A stretch of 64,000 nt of DNA from Streptomyces nigrescens (GCA_024349765.1 AP026073.1:7378001-7442000), one strand, 5' to 3'. Positions 28,993-38,207 are shown, counted from the first letter of the stretch. Notes: a model not told the origin generated them from the sequence alone. Numbers and translations: made by a program.

Positions 28993-29024
28993 AGAGGCAC
29001 CTACCAGTTTTGGTAGGTGCCTCT
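28993..29024 (+). terminator. Terminator after tRNA-Pro
   Basis: A perfect 13-bp inverted repeat, agaggcacctacc (28993-29005) and ggtaggtgcctct (29012-29024), with the loop agtttt, starts 18 bases after the tRNA. Confidence 0.85.
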
Positions 29025-29164
29025 CCTGCGTTGTGCGTGACTAACTGGGTGACCAGCGCCCCGGGTTCGACTTGAAGGTGCCGTCCACGGCGAGACGAAG
29101 CTGTGGCGCAGCTCACGCAGCGCGTCCATTCCGCGGGGTTCGCCCCCTCGGCCTTGTTGATCGC

Positions 29165-29255
29165 TTGGCAGCGTCTGCTGAGGTCACCCAAGGAGCCCTG
29201 TCGCGGTACGAGAAGGGCATGCGAGCCGGATGGAGACGCGCTTCCCCGGCTAGAT
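29165..29255 (+). pseudogene. Frameshifted fragment of an XRE-type regulator
   Basis: In frame 2 the DNA reads LAASAEVTQGALSRYEKGMR (29165-29224), the typical end of a Cro/C1-type helix-turn-helix. The expected continuation, EPDGDALPRLD, appears in another frame at 29223-29255. The start and the rest are missing or unreadable. It is therefore a decayed fragment of an XRE-type regulator near the tRNA-Pro locus. Confidence rests on pattern recognition of two short segments. Confidence 0.65.
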
Positions 29256-29368
29256 ACTCATAGGCGAAAGCGTGCAACCGCCAAGGCGACTACGTGGCGG
29301 CAGCTGGAAGCGCGGGAGCACAGGGTGTCCTCGGCGGCTTGGAGGGGGCAGCATCCGGTGACATCGGC

Positions 29369-29635
29369 AACAACCACATGCCCATCGGTGCCCTGCGGGC
29401 CCTGCCCGAACGAGGCAAGACCGTCCCCACCGGCATCGCCCTCATCGCCTTCGACGACGCAAGTGGGCAGACGTCTTCACCCCCGCCTGACCACCGTCGC
29501 CCAGCCCTGCCACGACATGGGAGCCGAGGCTGGCCGGCTCCTCCTGTCCCGTCTCAAGGACCGACCGGCCTCCGCGTACCGTCCGCATGCCGCCCGAGCT
29601 GATGCACCGGGACTCCTGCGGGTATCTCCCACCCT
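29369..29635 (+). pseudogene. LacI-family regulator remnant with several frameshifts
   Basis: Consecutive parts of a LacI/GalR effector domain lie in different frames. NNHMPIGALRALPERG and GIALIAFDDA are in frame 2, WADVFTP from 29464 is in frame 1, LTTVAQPCHDMG and LLLSRLKDRP from 29487 are in frame 0, and RMPPELMHRDSCG near 29587 is in frame 1 again. The order matches the C-terminal half of LacI proteins, so at least three frameshifts have accumulated. No helix-turn-helix part is visible. It is the 3' remnant of a dead regulator. Confidence 0.78.
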
Positions 29636-29714
29636 CCTCGGCAGAGGACTGCGGCCCCGACGCGCACACGCCTGCCCGCTCGAAGCCGCACGGTGCCCGA
29701 GAGGGGCGGTCCCC

Positions 29715-30434
29715 TCACACGTCAGGGAGCCAGATCTCTTCCATCAGGGCCGTCGCGGACTCGGTGTGCCGGACCCGGAACACCGACGTGAGGAGATCCG
29801 CACGGCCCCAGGGGTCGTACGGTCCCAACGCGAGGCGCGCCAGCCCCTCCCAGTCGCTGTAGCGGGGATCGCCTGACAGCTCGACATCCTCTTCCTCCAA
29901 CACCTCGGGAGTGATGCCGAGGGCGTCCAGGACGGCTTGCAGGTCACCGGTGAGCGTCCACGGCTCCTCACCGGGCCACCCTTCGGAATGCAGCAACGGA
30001 ACGCCGGGCACGACGATGACGTCCTCGGAGTGGGTCTCCCCGCAGTCGACATGCGCCGACCCGACGATCCGAGCCCCCGGAAACCGGTCACGAAGAGCCG
30101 TGACCTGGCCCAGCACCGGGTGCGCATTGCCGTTGTCCGCCAGGGACGGATCCGATATCGCGAGCACATTGCCCCAGCAGCCGACCCTGATGAAATCCAG
30201 GTCCTTCCGCGTCTCCAGAGCCATCGGTTCCGCAGCCGATGCCGACTGCACCTCTTCAAGGACCTCGTCGACGGTCCCGAACGCTTCCGCGAACTCCTGC
30301 GCCCGCAGCGGGTCATGCGCGGCGAATACCGGTCCAGGGCCGGAGAAGGGGGGCAGGACGAGGGTGATGGTGTGGTCCCCGGACCCCCAGACCCCGGAGT
30401 CGGGCGGGCAGCTCCAGAAATCGGTGTCACTCAT
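29715..30434 (-). CDS. Uncharacterised Streptomyces protein (resembles DUF6333)
   Basis: A 239-residue acidic cytoplasmic protein starting MSDTDFWSCPPDSG and containing RVGCWGNVLAISDPSLADNG, GSAHVDCGETHSEDV and HSEGWPGEEPWT, motifs I associate from memory with the Streptomyces DUF6333 family. Function is unknown; such proteins are often found among SMI1/immunity-like or accessory genes. ATG at 30434 follows a GTG at 30437, and either may be used. It sits alone between the pseudogene patch and the surface-protein gene. Confidence 0.7.
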   Translation of the reverse strand: MSDTDFWSCPPDSGVWGSGDHTITLVLPPFSGPGPVFAAHDPLRAQEFAEAFGTVDEVLEEVQSASAAEPMALETRKDLDFIRVGCWGNVLAISDPSLADNGNAHPVLGQVTALRDRFPGARIVGSAHVDCGETHSEDVIVVPGVPLLHSEGWPGEEPWTLTGDLQAVLDALGITPEVLEEEDVELSGDPRYSDWEGLARLALGPYDPWGRADLLTSVFRVRHTESATALMEEIWLPDV

Positions 30435-30623
30435 CACGCCACCGTAACCGCCGCCACCGACATCCGGGCCACGGTGGCGAGTTCAGGACGGTGCGCCGAA
30501 TCCCCTTGCGGAATACGTGAGTTGGTCACCTAGGGTGGGCGGGCTTGGCGGCGTCAACGACCACGGGGGCCCCTGACGCCGCGCACTCAGAGACCCACCT
30601 CTGGGCTCCCTACGGAGAACCAC

Positions 30624-32999
30624 GTGACCCATCCGATACGGCCGCGTCGTCAGCGTGCCCTGGGACGCACGGCGATCGCGCTGGCCTGTGCCGGCATCCT
30701 GTCCTTAACCGGGCTGCCGTCCCTTCAGGGCACCGCGGACGCGGCACCGAAGCCGCCGACGGAGAAGAAGCAGGAACTGTGCGAGGACATGTTCGGCCTC
30801 CAGCACGTTCCTCCCACTCCGATCGACAAGATCCCCTGGAACAAGCCGGTACGCCCCTCGAGCGAGTGGGACGAGTACTTCTTCGACTCCCAGCGCCAGG
30901 CCATGGACGGCGTGATCCTGCCAGGTGACACACCTGCCGAACAGCAGAAGTTCCTCAATGCCCTCGAACACGGGCCGGAGGGCTACAAGGAAGGCGACCC
31001 GCGCAAGGTCTGGGCCTCCTACAAGCGGTTCCTGGACGACGCCGGCGGCAAGAACAAGTTCGGCAGCTTCCACAATTGGCTCAACGAGTCCTATCTGGAG
31101 ATGGCTGCCCGCGGCGGCCGCGGACGCGCCTTCCACAAGAAGGTCGTACAGGACCTCGGGCTGACCGGGCCGGACTGGTACTGCGAAGAGAACGTCCAGT
31201 ACACCGACAAGGACGGCAACAAGCGCTACCGCCGGTACGACGCCGTCAACTACAAGACCGGCGACCGGGTCGAGATCAAGTCCGGCGGCAACCACACGGG
31301 GGGCCAACGCCCCAAGGACCAGGCCGTCCTCAGGGCGGACCCGAAGGTACGCCTGCGGCCGATCTTCGGGCAGGAACAGACCGACGAGACCCGCAAGATG
31401 TACGACAAGCTGTCCAAGGAGTTCGGCAACGGGCCCGACGGCCGGCCCCGCATCATCCGCTACGAGCACCGATCCACTTACCACGCCCGCTACAAGCCCG
31501 GTCGGTTCAGCAACTACGACCCGTACATGAACCCCAACCCGGGCAAATTCACCGGGTCCCGTGGTGGCGGCAACGACCAGATCAACCGGTCCGTTCCCAC
31601 GCCCAAGGAGGCCAAGGAGCAGTTCGAGCGGGGCCGTCAACTCGGTAACTCCGGTCAGCGGGTCCGCGGACCGGGCGGTGTGGACTTCACCACGCTGGAG
31701 TTGAAGTACGTCGGAAAGCCCGTCAAGGGCCAGGGCATGGACTATTCCTTCTCCGCCAAGAAGGCCGACGAGGAGACCAACCCCGGCTACGGCGGCAAGG
31801 CCAAGGCCCAGCTCATCTCCGACGCGTTCTTCACCTGGCTGGCCCTGACCCCGGAGAAGTTCTGGGTCAACCTCAACCCGGACCAGCCGGACAAGATCAT
31901 GGACAGCAAGTTCGGCAAGACCGACGCCGGTCGCGTGCTGCTGGAAGCCGACCTTCAGATGAAGCACGACTTCTACAAGGCCATGGACCCCAAGACGGAC
32001 CTGGGGAAGCGGTACTGGGCGGCCCTGCCCAAGGAGAACGGCAAGCCGTGCATGCCGGGCCTGCGCAACTGGATCGAGCCCAAGCCCGCCAAGGTCCGCG
32101 AGCAGGACGGCGGCATCTACATCCTCGACGCACCGCTCGGCCTGAAGTCCACCGCGCAGAAAACCGTCACCCAGGGCCCCGGTGAGCCGATCTGCGACCC
32201 GGACCAGGCCACGATCAAGCGGGCCCAGGCCGTCATCGACCGCATGATCGTGCCCGTGGTCGAGAAGACCATCAACACCGCCCCCCAGTACGCGGACCTG
32301 CGCCGCGTCTACACCTCCCGGGTGGCGGCGGAGTGGATCCGCCGGCAGGACGCCAAGGCGCCCACCGACTACCGCAAGATCATCAACTCCGGAGACGTGG
32401 CGAAGTGGCCGCTGCGGGCGCCGAACCAGAAGTGGACGCGCGAGGGGGTCTTCAACCGGTACGTGAAGATCTTCAAGGAGGGTGAGTTCCGCTACGAGGT
32501 CCCCACCGGCGGCACCACGCAGATCTACATCGTGGGTGGTGTCGACTTCTCCAAGTCTCCCAAGCGCAACATCACCCGCCTGCGTTTTCAGGCCCAGCAC
32601 CGGAACCTTCCGCGCACCACGCAGACGTCCGTGCACACCATGACCGACGACGCCGAGAACCAGGACACCCTGTTCCTCGGCGGGAACACCGCGGCGAAGG
32701 CCACCGGAGACGGCAGCGGGGACAAACCCACACCCACCCCCACGCCTACCCACACCGGCAAGCCGGGCGAACCGTCGACCCCTCCGGCCACCCACACGCC
32801 GGACCCGGGCACGAGCACCCCGCCCACCGGTGACGGCGGGGCAAGCCGGCCGCCGACGAACGGCCCGGGCGGTGACCTCGCTCACACCGGATCCGACACC
32901 CCCGTCGGCCTCATCGCCGGTACGGCCGCGGCCCTGGTCGCTGCCGGTGGCGGGCTGATGTGGTGGATGCGCCGCCGGAAGGCAGCGCCCGAGAGCTGA
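30624..32999 (+). CDS. Secreted LAHTG-anchored surface protein with PD-(D/E)XK nuclease-like motif
   Basis: A 791-residue exported protein. The signal peptide spans 1-41 (twin-Arg-like basic start, hydrophobic core, cleavage near TADAA-PK). Around residues 203-221 RRYDAVNYKTGDRVEIKSG gives the Asp...Glu-x-Lys pattern of PD-(D/E)XK nuclease folds. A Trp-rich middle region is unrecognised. A Pro/Thr spacer covers about 691-750. The C-terminus has LAHTG (752-756), a membrane helix and RRRK, a class E-type sortase signal. Codon 28, in the signal peptide, is TTA (30705-30707), so translation may depend on bldA. GTG start with GGAG 8 bases upstream. No sortase or immunity gene is nearby. Nuclease activity is inference. 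Confidence 0.88.
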   Translation: MTHPIRPRRQRALGRTAIALACAGILSLTGLPSLQGTADAAPKPPTEKKQELCEDMFGLQHVPPTPIDKIPWNKPVRPSSEWDEYFFDSQRQAMDGVILPGDTPAEQQKFLNALEHGPEGYKEGDPRKVWASYKRFLDDAGGKNKFGSFHNWLNESYLEMAARGGRGRAFHKKVVQDLGLTGPDWYCEENVQYTDKDGNKRYRRYDAVNYKTGDRVEIKSGGNHTGGQRPKDQAVLRADPKVRLRPIFGQEQTDETRKMYDKLSKEFGNGPDGRPRIIRYEHRSTYHARYKPGRFSNYDPYMNPNPGKFTGSRGGGNDQINRSVPTPKEAKEQFERGRQLGNSGQRVRGPGGVDFTTLELKYVGKPVKGQGMDYSFSAKKADEETNPGYGGKAKAQLISDAFFTWLALTPEKFWVNLNPDQPDKIMDSKFGKTDAGRVLLEADLQMKHDFYKAMDPKTDLGKRYWAALPKENGKPCMPGLRNWIEPKPAKVREQDGGIYILDAPLGLKSTAQKTVTQGPGEPICDPDQATIKRAQAVIDRMIVPVVEKTINTAPQYADLRRVYTSRVAAEWIRRQDAKAPTDYRKIINSGDVAKWPLRAPNQKWTREGVFNRYVKIFKEGEFRYEVPTGGTTQIYIVGGVDFSKSPKRNITRLRFQAQHRNLPRTTQTSVHTMTDDAENQDTLFLGGNTAAKATGDGSGDKPTPTPTPTHTGKPGEPSTPPATHTPDPGTSTPPTGDGGASRPPTNGPGGDLAHTGSDTPVGLIAGTAAALVAAGGGLMWWMRRRKAAPES

Positions 33000-33678
33000 C
33001 CCGGCGCCACGCCTGGAAGCAGCACCACGGTCCCGCATCCTCTGGGTGCGGGACCGTTCCGTGCCCGGCGCCCGGAGGTGCTCCACGCCACGCTCACCCA
33101 ACGCTCCCGCCCCGCGAACTCCCGCAAAAGCAACGCCGCGCCATTCGGCGCCGGTCCCTCCCCTCGTGGGGACCGGTGCCGAACAGCGCGGGCGGCGTGA
33201 TCCGCGCCCCCCGTACCGGCGCGGATCCGGGAAGGGCCGGACCCTGGTCGACGCGGCGGCAGTCCGGGCCGGGCCGGCTCCTCAGGTCCTCGTGCCGAGC
33301 GTCCGGCCGCCGGCACCGGCCGTCCCCGCCGGCTGGTGATTCCGGAGGGCGGTGGCCGGGAACAGGCGTCAGGAGTTGTTGCTCCGGGAACTCCCGGTGC
33401 TCCGGGAACTCCGCGGACTCCGGTGTTGCGAGAACTCCGACCGGTCCCGGTGGTGGTCCGGAACTCCGAGTGCTTCGGGTGCTCCGGATACTGGGTGCGT
33501 GGACTGGCCTGGCCTTGCCTGGCCGGGCAAGGCCCGGGTGCTGCGCCGCTGGTTCGGGATACTGCCAGTCGTGGGTCCCGGCGAGGAGGTTCCGGAGTCG
33601 GGCCGGGGGCTTAACCACAGGTCAGCCAGTTAAGGTGAGTTTTCCGGTCCGGATGTCCAGCTGCGGGGGAAGTAAGGA
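33000..33678. other. Intergenic region with a terminator and short repeats
   Basis: The 680 bases between the surface-protein and STAND genes hold the terminator described separately and, from about 33,380 to 33,490, short direct repeats of the type cgggaactcc and gaactccg. Frames crossing the area have no ribosome site and no recognisable protein. AT content rises toward 33,610-33,680, where a promoter for the STAND gene would be expected. Confidence 0.5.
33027..33057 (+). terminator. Terminator after the surface-protein gene
   Basis: A perfect 11-bp inverted repeat, acggtcccgca (33027-33037) and tgcgggaccgt (33047-33057), with a 9-base loop, lies 28 bases after the stop codon. Confidence 0.75.
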
Positions 33679-36600
33679 GTGGAGGCCTTGAGTTCCGACT
33701 CAGGGGCGCGCTCAGTCTTCGCCGAGCGTCTCGCGTTGCTGTACAAGGAGGCCGGCAACCCTCCCCTCAAGAAGGTCGCCGAGGCGGTCGTCCGACTGCA
33801 GCGGGTCGACGAGCGAGGGCGGCCGGTGCGGGTCTCCGTGCAGCGGATCAGCGACTGGCGGCGGGCCAAGAACGTGCCCGCGCAGTTCGCCGCCCTCGCA
33901 GCGGTGCTGCAGGTTCTGATCCCCCAGGCCCGGCGCTCGCGGCCGGTGCCGGTGTCGACGGGCCTGTACGACCTGGCGCAGTGGCAGCGGCTGTGGGAGC
34001 GGGCGGTCGGCGACCGCGCCGCGGCGTCCGCGCAGGAGGAGGAACGCGCGCCGGACGAGGCCGCGCCCGTACCCGGTGTGTGCCCGTACCGCGGCCTGGC
34101 CTCGTACCGTCCGGAGGACGTCCGGTGGTTCTTCGGCCGACAGCGGAGCACGGAGGCCCTCGTCACCCAGCTCCGCGCGGCGGAGCGGACGGGCGGTCTC
34201 GTGATGCTCGTGGGCGCCTCGGGGGCCGGAAAGTCGTCGCTGCTGAACGCCGGGTTGGTGCCCGCGTTGCGGAGCGGCGGCGTGGGGGACGGCACGGGCG
34301 GTGCGGCGCGGGAGGTGCTGCAGCTCGTGCCGGGCGGCGATCCGGTCGGGGAGCTGCTCCGCCGGATTCCCGAGCTCGCCGGCGTCGTCTCCACCGCGAC
34401 GGAGCCCACCGCGCCGAAGCCCACGGCGACGGAACCCACGGCAACAGAGCCCCCGGCGATGGAGCCCCCGGCGACGGAGCCCGGCACCCCGGCGGATCCC
34501 CGTACTCCCACGCATCCCGGCACCCCGGCGGATCCCCGTACCCCCACGCACCCTGGCCCCCCGACGGACGCCGGTACCAAGCCCGGCACCCCGCCGGAAC
34601 CCGGCACCCCCCGTTTCGCGCACGCCGTGCGGGAGGCCGTGTCGGCCTGGGCGCGGCGCGGGGCGTCGGGAGCTGCTCGGCCGGTGGTGATCGTGGACCA
34701 GTTCGAGGAGGCGTTCACCCTCTGCTCCGACGAGGTGGCCAGGCGGACGTTCATCCAGCTCCTCCACGCCGCGTGCACGCCCTCCCCCACGTTCTCGACT
34801 CCGCTCGAACAGGGGGGATCCCCATGCCCGGACGACCCGGCACCCGCGCTCGTCATCATCGGCATACGCGCCGACTTCTATGAGAAATGTCTTGGATATC
34901 CCGAACTGGCCGATGCGTTGCAGCACCGGCACATGGTGCTCGGGCCGCTGACCAGCGCGGAGCTGCGGGAGGCGGTGACCGGGCCCGCCAAGGCCGTGGG
35001 GCTGGAACTCGAACCGGGGCTGGCGGAACTGATCGTCCGGGAGGTGAGCGCCGACGGTCCCGGCGGGGCGCACGACGCGGGTGTCCTGCCGCTGCTCTCG
35101 CACGCCCTGCTCGCCACCTGGCAGCGCCGGAAGGCGGGCCGGCTGACACTGGCCGGCTACCGCGCGGCCGGCGGCATCCAGGGAGCGGTGGCGGCGACCG
35201 CCGAGCGGGCCTGGTCCGGCCTCGACCCGACGGCACGCACGGCCGCGCGACTGCTCCTCCTCAGGCTGGTCCGGCTGGGCGAGGACACCCAGGCCACCCG
35301 TAGGCGGGGGACGCGGCGCCAACTGGCGGACGAGTCAACGGATCCCCACAAAACGGAGGAATCGCTCGAAGCGCTGGTGCACGCCCGGCTGGTGACGCTC
35401 GACGCGGAGGCCGTGGAGATCACCCATGAGGCGCTGCTGCACGCCTGGCCGCGGCTGCGCGACTGGATCGACGAGGACCGGAACGGCAATCTGCTGCGCC
35501 AGCGCCTGGAGGAGGACGGCCGGGCCTGGGAGGGCTCGGACCGCGACACCTCCCTCCTCTACCGGGGTTCCCGGCTGGAGCAGGCCCGCAACTGGGCGCA
35601 ATCCGCCGGCGACACCTTTCTGACCCGCAGCGCGGTGGAGTTCCTGGCCGCCTCGGTCCGGCTGCGCCGGCGCACGGTGTGGCTCAGCCGTGGTGCGGTG
35701 GCGGCCGTGGTCGTCATGGCGATGCTGGCGCTCGGTTCGGCGGTGGTGGCGTGGCAGCAGCGGGACGACTCGGTGTTCCAGCAGGTGCTCACCGAAGCCG
35801 ATCGCGCCCAGTACACGGACCCGTCCCTGTCGGCCCAACTCGACCTGGTGGCGCACCACCTGCGTCCCCACGACGAGGGCGCGAACAACCGGCTGCTCTC
35901 CATCGTGAACGCCCCGCTGGCCACCCCGCTCCGGGGCCACACCGGCGCCGTCTACCTCACCTCGTTCAGCCCCGACGGGCGAACCCTGGCCACCGCCGGC
36001 TACGACCGCACCGTCCGGCTGTGGGACGTGCGCGACCGGGGCCGCCCCGAGCCGCTCGGCAAGCCCCTGACCGGCCACAAGAGTTGGGTGAGCAGCGCGG
36101 TCTTCGGTCCGGACGGGCACACCCTCGTCAGCGCCGGCGACGACGGCGTGATCCGGCTGTGGGACGTGACCGACCCCGGCCACCCGTCCCGGCTCGGCGC
36201 GCCGCTGGCCGGCCACCAGGGCACGATCTACCTGGTCGCCTTCAGCCCGGACGGACGCACCCTGGCCTCCGTCGGCGAGGACCGCACCGTCCGCCTGTGG
36301 AACGTGGCCGACCCGCGCCGCCCGAAGGCGCTCGCCACGCTGACCGGCCACACCGCCGCCGTACGCTCCGTCGCGTTCAGCCCCGACGGACGGATGCTCG
36401 CGGCGGGCAGCGACGACGAGACCATCCGGCTGTGGAGGGTGTCCGACCGGCGCCACCCCCGGCCGGTCGACAGGGTGCTCACCGGCCACACGGACCTGGT
36501 CCACTCCGTGGCCTTCGGCCCCGACGGCCGCACCCTCGCCAGCGGCAGCGCGGACGGCACCATCCGGCTGTGGGACGTGTCCGACCCCGAGCGCGCCAAG

Positions 36601-37902
36601 GCGATCGGCTCGCCGCTGACCGGCCACACCGGTCCCATCTGGTCGGTGGCCTTCAGCCCCGGCGGCGGGATGCTCGCCGCCGCCAGCGCGGACAGCACGG
36701 CGAGCCTGTGGAACGTCAGCGATCCGGCGTACCCGTCGCAGGTCGGCGAGCCCCTCGCGGGCGGCAGCGGCGAGATGTACGCCCTCGGCTTCAGTCCCGA
36801 CGGCCGGACCCTCGCCACCGGCAGCGGCGACAGCAAGGTCCGCCTGTGGTCGATACCGGCGTCGGACATGATCGGCCGGAACGGGACGTTCCGCCCGGAC
36901 GGGCGGGTGCTCGCCACGGCCGCGCTCGACGGACGGGTCCGGCTGTGGAACGTGCACACCCCCGGCCGGCCCGTGCCCCTGAGCGGGCCGTTCATGCGCG
37001 CGGACGGCTACCACCGTTCGATGGCGTTCTCCCCCGACGGCCGCACCCTCGTCGTACGGACCGGGCACCGGTCGGTGTACCTGTGGAACGTCGCCGACCC
37101 GGCCCACCCGGTCCCGGCCGGGCCGCCCCTCACCCTGCACACCCGCTTCGCGGGCCCCGACTCCCTGGCCTACAGCCCCGACGGCCGCACCATGGCCACC
37201 GCCTACGACGACCGCACCGTCCAGTTGTGGAACGTCGGCGACCCGTCCCACGTGGTTCCGCTCGGCACCCCGCTCACCGGCCACAGGGGCTTCATCAACT
37301 CCCTCCTGTTCAGCCCGGACGGCCGTACGCTCGCCAGCGGCAGCGCGGACGGCACCATCCGGCTGTGGGACGTGTCCGACCCGCGCCATGCCGCCCCGGC
37401 CGGCGCCCCGCTCCGAGGGCACCTCGGTCCCGTCAACGCGCTCGCCTACAGTCCGGACGGCCACACGCTGGCCAGCGGCGGCGACGACGACACGGTCCGG
37501 CTGTGGAACGTCACCGCCCCCCGCCGGGCGACGCCGCTGGGCCCGCCGCTCACCGGCCACACCGAAGCGGTCGTCTCGCTGACGTTCAACCCGGACGGCC
37601 GGACCCTGGCGAGCGGCGGCGACGACAACTCGGTCCGCTTCTGGAACGTCACGGTCCCGTCCCGGGCCACGGCCATCGGCCAGGCGGCCAGCCCCAATGC
37701 CAAGACCGGCAATTTCCTGTCGTTCAGCCCCAAGAGCCACCTGCTCGCGGTGTCGAGCGGCGCCGGCACCGTCCGGCTGTGGAGCCTGGACCCCGATCCG
37801 GCGATCCGCCGCATCTGCTCCACCACGCGGGGCGTCCTGACGCCGGAGAAGTGGCGCGAGTACCTGCCCCATCTCTCGTACGAGCCGCCGTGCGGCACAT
37901 GA
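33679..37902 (+). CDS. Membrane STAND NTPase (nSTAND1) with 14 WD40 repeats
   Basis: A 1407-residue protein. An N-terminal ~90-residue helical domain is like the HTH-type domain seen before such NTPases (SVQRISDWRRAKNVP). The nSTAND1 NTPase starts at GVCPYRGLASYRPED with a FFGRQ motif, Walker A GASGAGKSSLL near residue 176 and Walker B VVIVDQFEEAF near 336. A transmembrane helix lies at about 668-695. After it I count 14 WD40 repeats, each ending RLWDV or similar, enough for two seven-bladed propellers. STAND proteins are signal-triggered switches, some of them anti-phage or cell-death sensors; the effector here is not obvious. A Pro/Thr insert sits between Walker A and B. GTG 33679 or TTG 33688 (AAGGAG 8 bases before) may be the start. 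Confidence 0.9.
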   Translation: MEALSSDSGARSVFAERLALLYKEAGNPPLKKVAEAVVRLQRVDERGRPVRVSVQRISDWRRAKNVPAQFAALAAVLQVLIPQARRSRPVPVSTGLYDLAQWQRLWERAVGDRAAASAQEEERAPDEAAPVPGVCPYRGLASYRPEDVRWFFGRQRSTEALVTQLRAAERTGGLVMLVGASGAGKSSLLNAGLVPALRSGGVGDGTGGAAREVLQLVPGGDPVGELLRRIPELAGVVSTATEPTAPKPTATEPTATEPPAMEPPATEPGTPADPRTPTHPGTPADPRTPTHPGPPTDAGTKPGTPPEPGTPRFAHAVREAVSAWARRGASGAARPVVIVDQFEEAFTLCSDEVARRTFIQLLHAACTPSPTFSTPLEQGGSPCPDDPAPALVIIGIRADFYEKCLGYPELADALQHRHMVLGPLTSAELREAVTGPAKAVGLELEPGLAELIVREVSADGPGGAHDAGVLPLLSHALLATWQRRKAGRLTLAGYRAAGGIQGAVAATAERAWSGLDPTARTAARLLLLRLVRLGEDTQATRRRGTRRQLADESTDPHKTEESLEALVHARLVTLDAEAVEITHEALLHAWPRLRDWIDEDRNGNLLRQRLEEDGRAWEGSDRDTSLLYRGSRLEQARNWAQSAGDTFLTRSAVEFLAASVRLRRRTVWLSRGAVAAVVVMAMLALGSAVVAWQQRDDSVFQQVLTEADRAQYTDPSLSAQLDLVAHHLRPHDEGANNRLLSIVNAPLATPLRGHTGAVYLTSFSPDGRTLATAGYDRTVRLWDVRDRGRPEPLGKPLTGHKSWVSSAVFGPDGHTLVSAGDDGVIRLWDVTDPGHPSRLGAPLAGHQGTIYLVAFSPDGRTLASVGEDRTVRLWNVADPRRPKALATLTGHTAAVRSVAFSPDGRMLAAGSDDETIRLWRVSDRRHPRPVDRVLTGHTDLVHSVAFGPDGRTLASGSADGTIRLWDVSDPERAKAIGSPLTGHTGPIWSVAFSPGGGMLAAASADSTASLWNVSDPAYPSQVGEPLAGGSGEMYALGFSPDGRTLATGSGDSKVRLWSIPASDMIGRNGTFRPDGRVLATAALDGRVRLWNVHTPGRPVPLSGPFMRADGYHRSMAFSPDGRTLVVRTGHRSVYLWNVADPAHPVPAGPPLTLHTRFAGPDSLAYSPDGRTMATAYDDRTVQLWNVGDPSHVVPLGTPLTGHRGFINSLLFSPDGRTLASGSADGTIRLWDVSDPRHAAPAGAPLRGHLGPVNALAYSPDGHTLASGGDDDTVRLWNVTAPRRATPLGPPLTGHTEAVVSLTFNPDGRTLASGGDDNSVRFWNVTVPSRATAIGQAASPNAKTGNFLSFSPKSHLLAVSSGAGTVRLWSLDPDPAIRRICSTTRGVLTPEKWREYLPHLSYEPPCGT
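34395..34600 (+). repeat. Tandem repeats inside the STAND NTPase domain
   Basis: Two tandem 36-bp units start at 34483 and 34519, each encoding GTPADPRTPTHP or a close variant. They follow shorter Glu-Pro-Thr/Ala coding repeats from about 34,395. All are in frame and lie between the Walker A and Walker B motifs. They look recently expanded. Confidence 0.8.
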
Positions 37903-37998
37903 CGACGACCTGGGACGACGTGACTCCGATCACAACTCCGGGTCCTGTTTAAGCAGTTGACTCCCGTCGTGCTGACAGCCTTGCTACTCTTGGCCGCA

Positions 37999-38038
37999 GC
38001 CCGATCGCTGGTGCATCCCCCGTCGCCAGCGATCGGGC
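37999..38038 (+). terminator. Terminator after the STAND-WD40 gene
   Basis: A perfect 13-bp inverted repeat, gcccgatcgctgg (37999-38011) and ccagcgatcgggc (38026-38038), with a 14-base loop. It is the main feature of the 300-base gap before the GntR gene; the rest of that gap shows no gene. Confidence 0.7.
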
Positions 38039-38207
38039 GCTTCCATGTCTGCCGCTCCTGTTTCAGGTGCCGCGCACGTCTGCCGCTCCCGGCTCGCCCG
38101 CCAACTCGTCAACACCTCTTTATGAGTCGTAACCTGGTGTCGTCCGGCCGGTCAGCCGGTTGATCACCCCGCTGGCCGAGGCGCCGAGCGACGGGACGGT
38201 GACGGCG

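Noticed and set aside
30705-33101. Leftward 798-residue frame opposite the surface protein gene
   Set aside because: The plus-strand gene has a signal peptide, sortase signal and ribosome site. The antisense frame is a Leu/Val/Arg-rich shadow.
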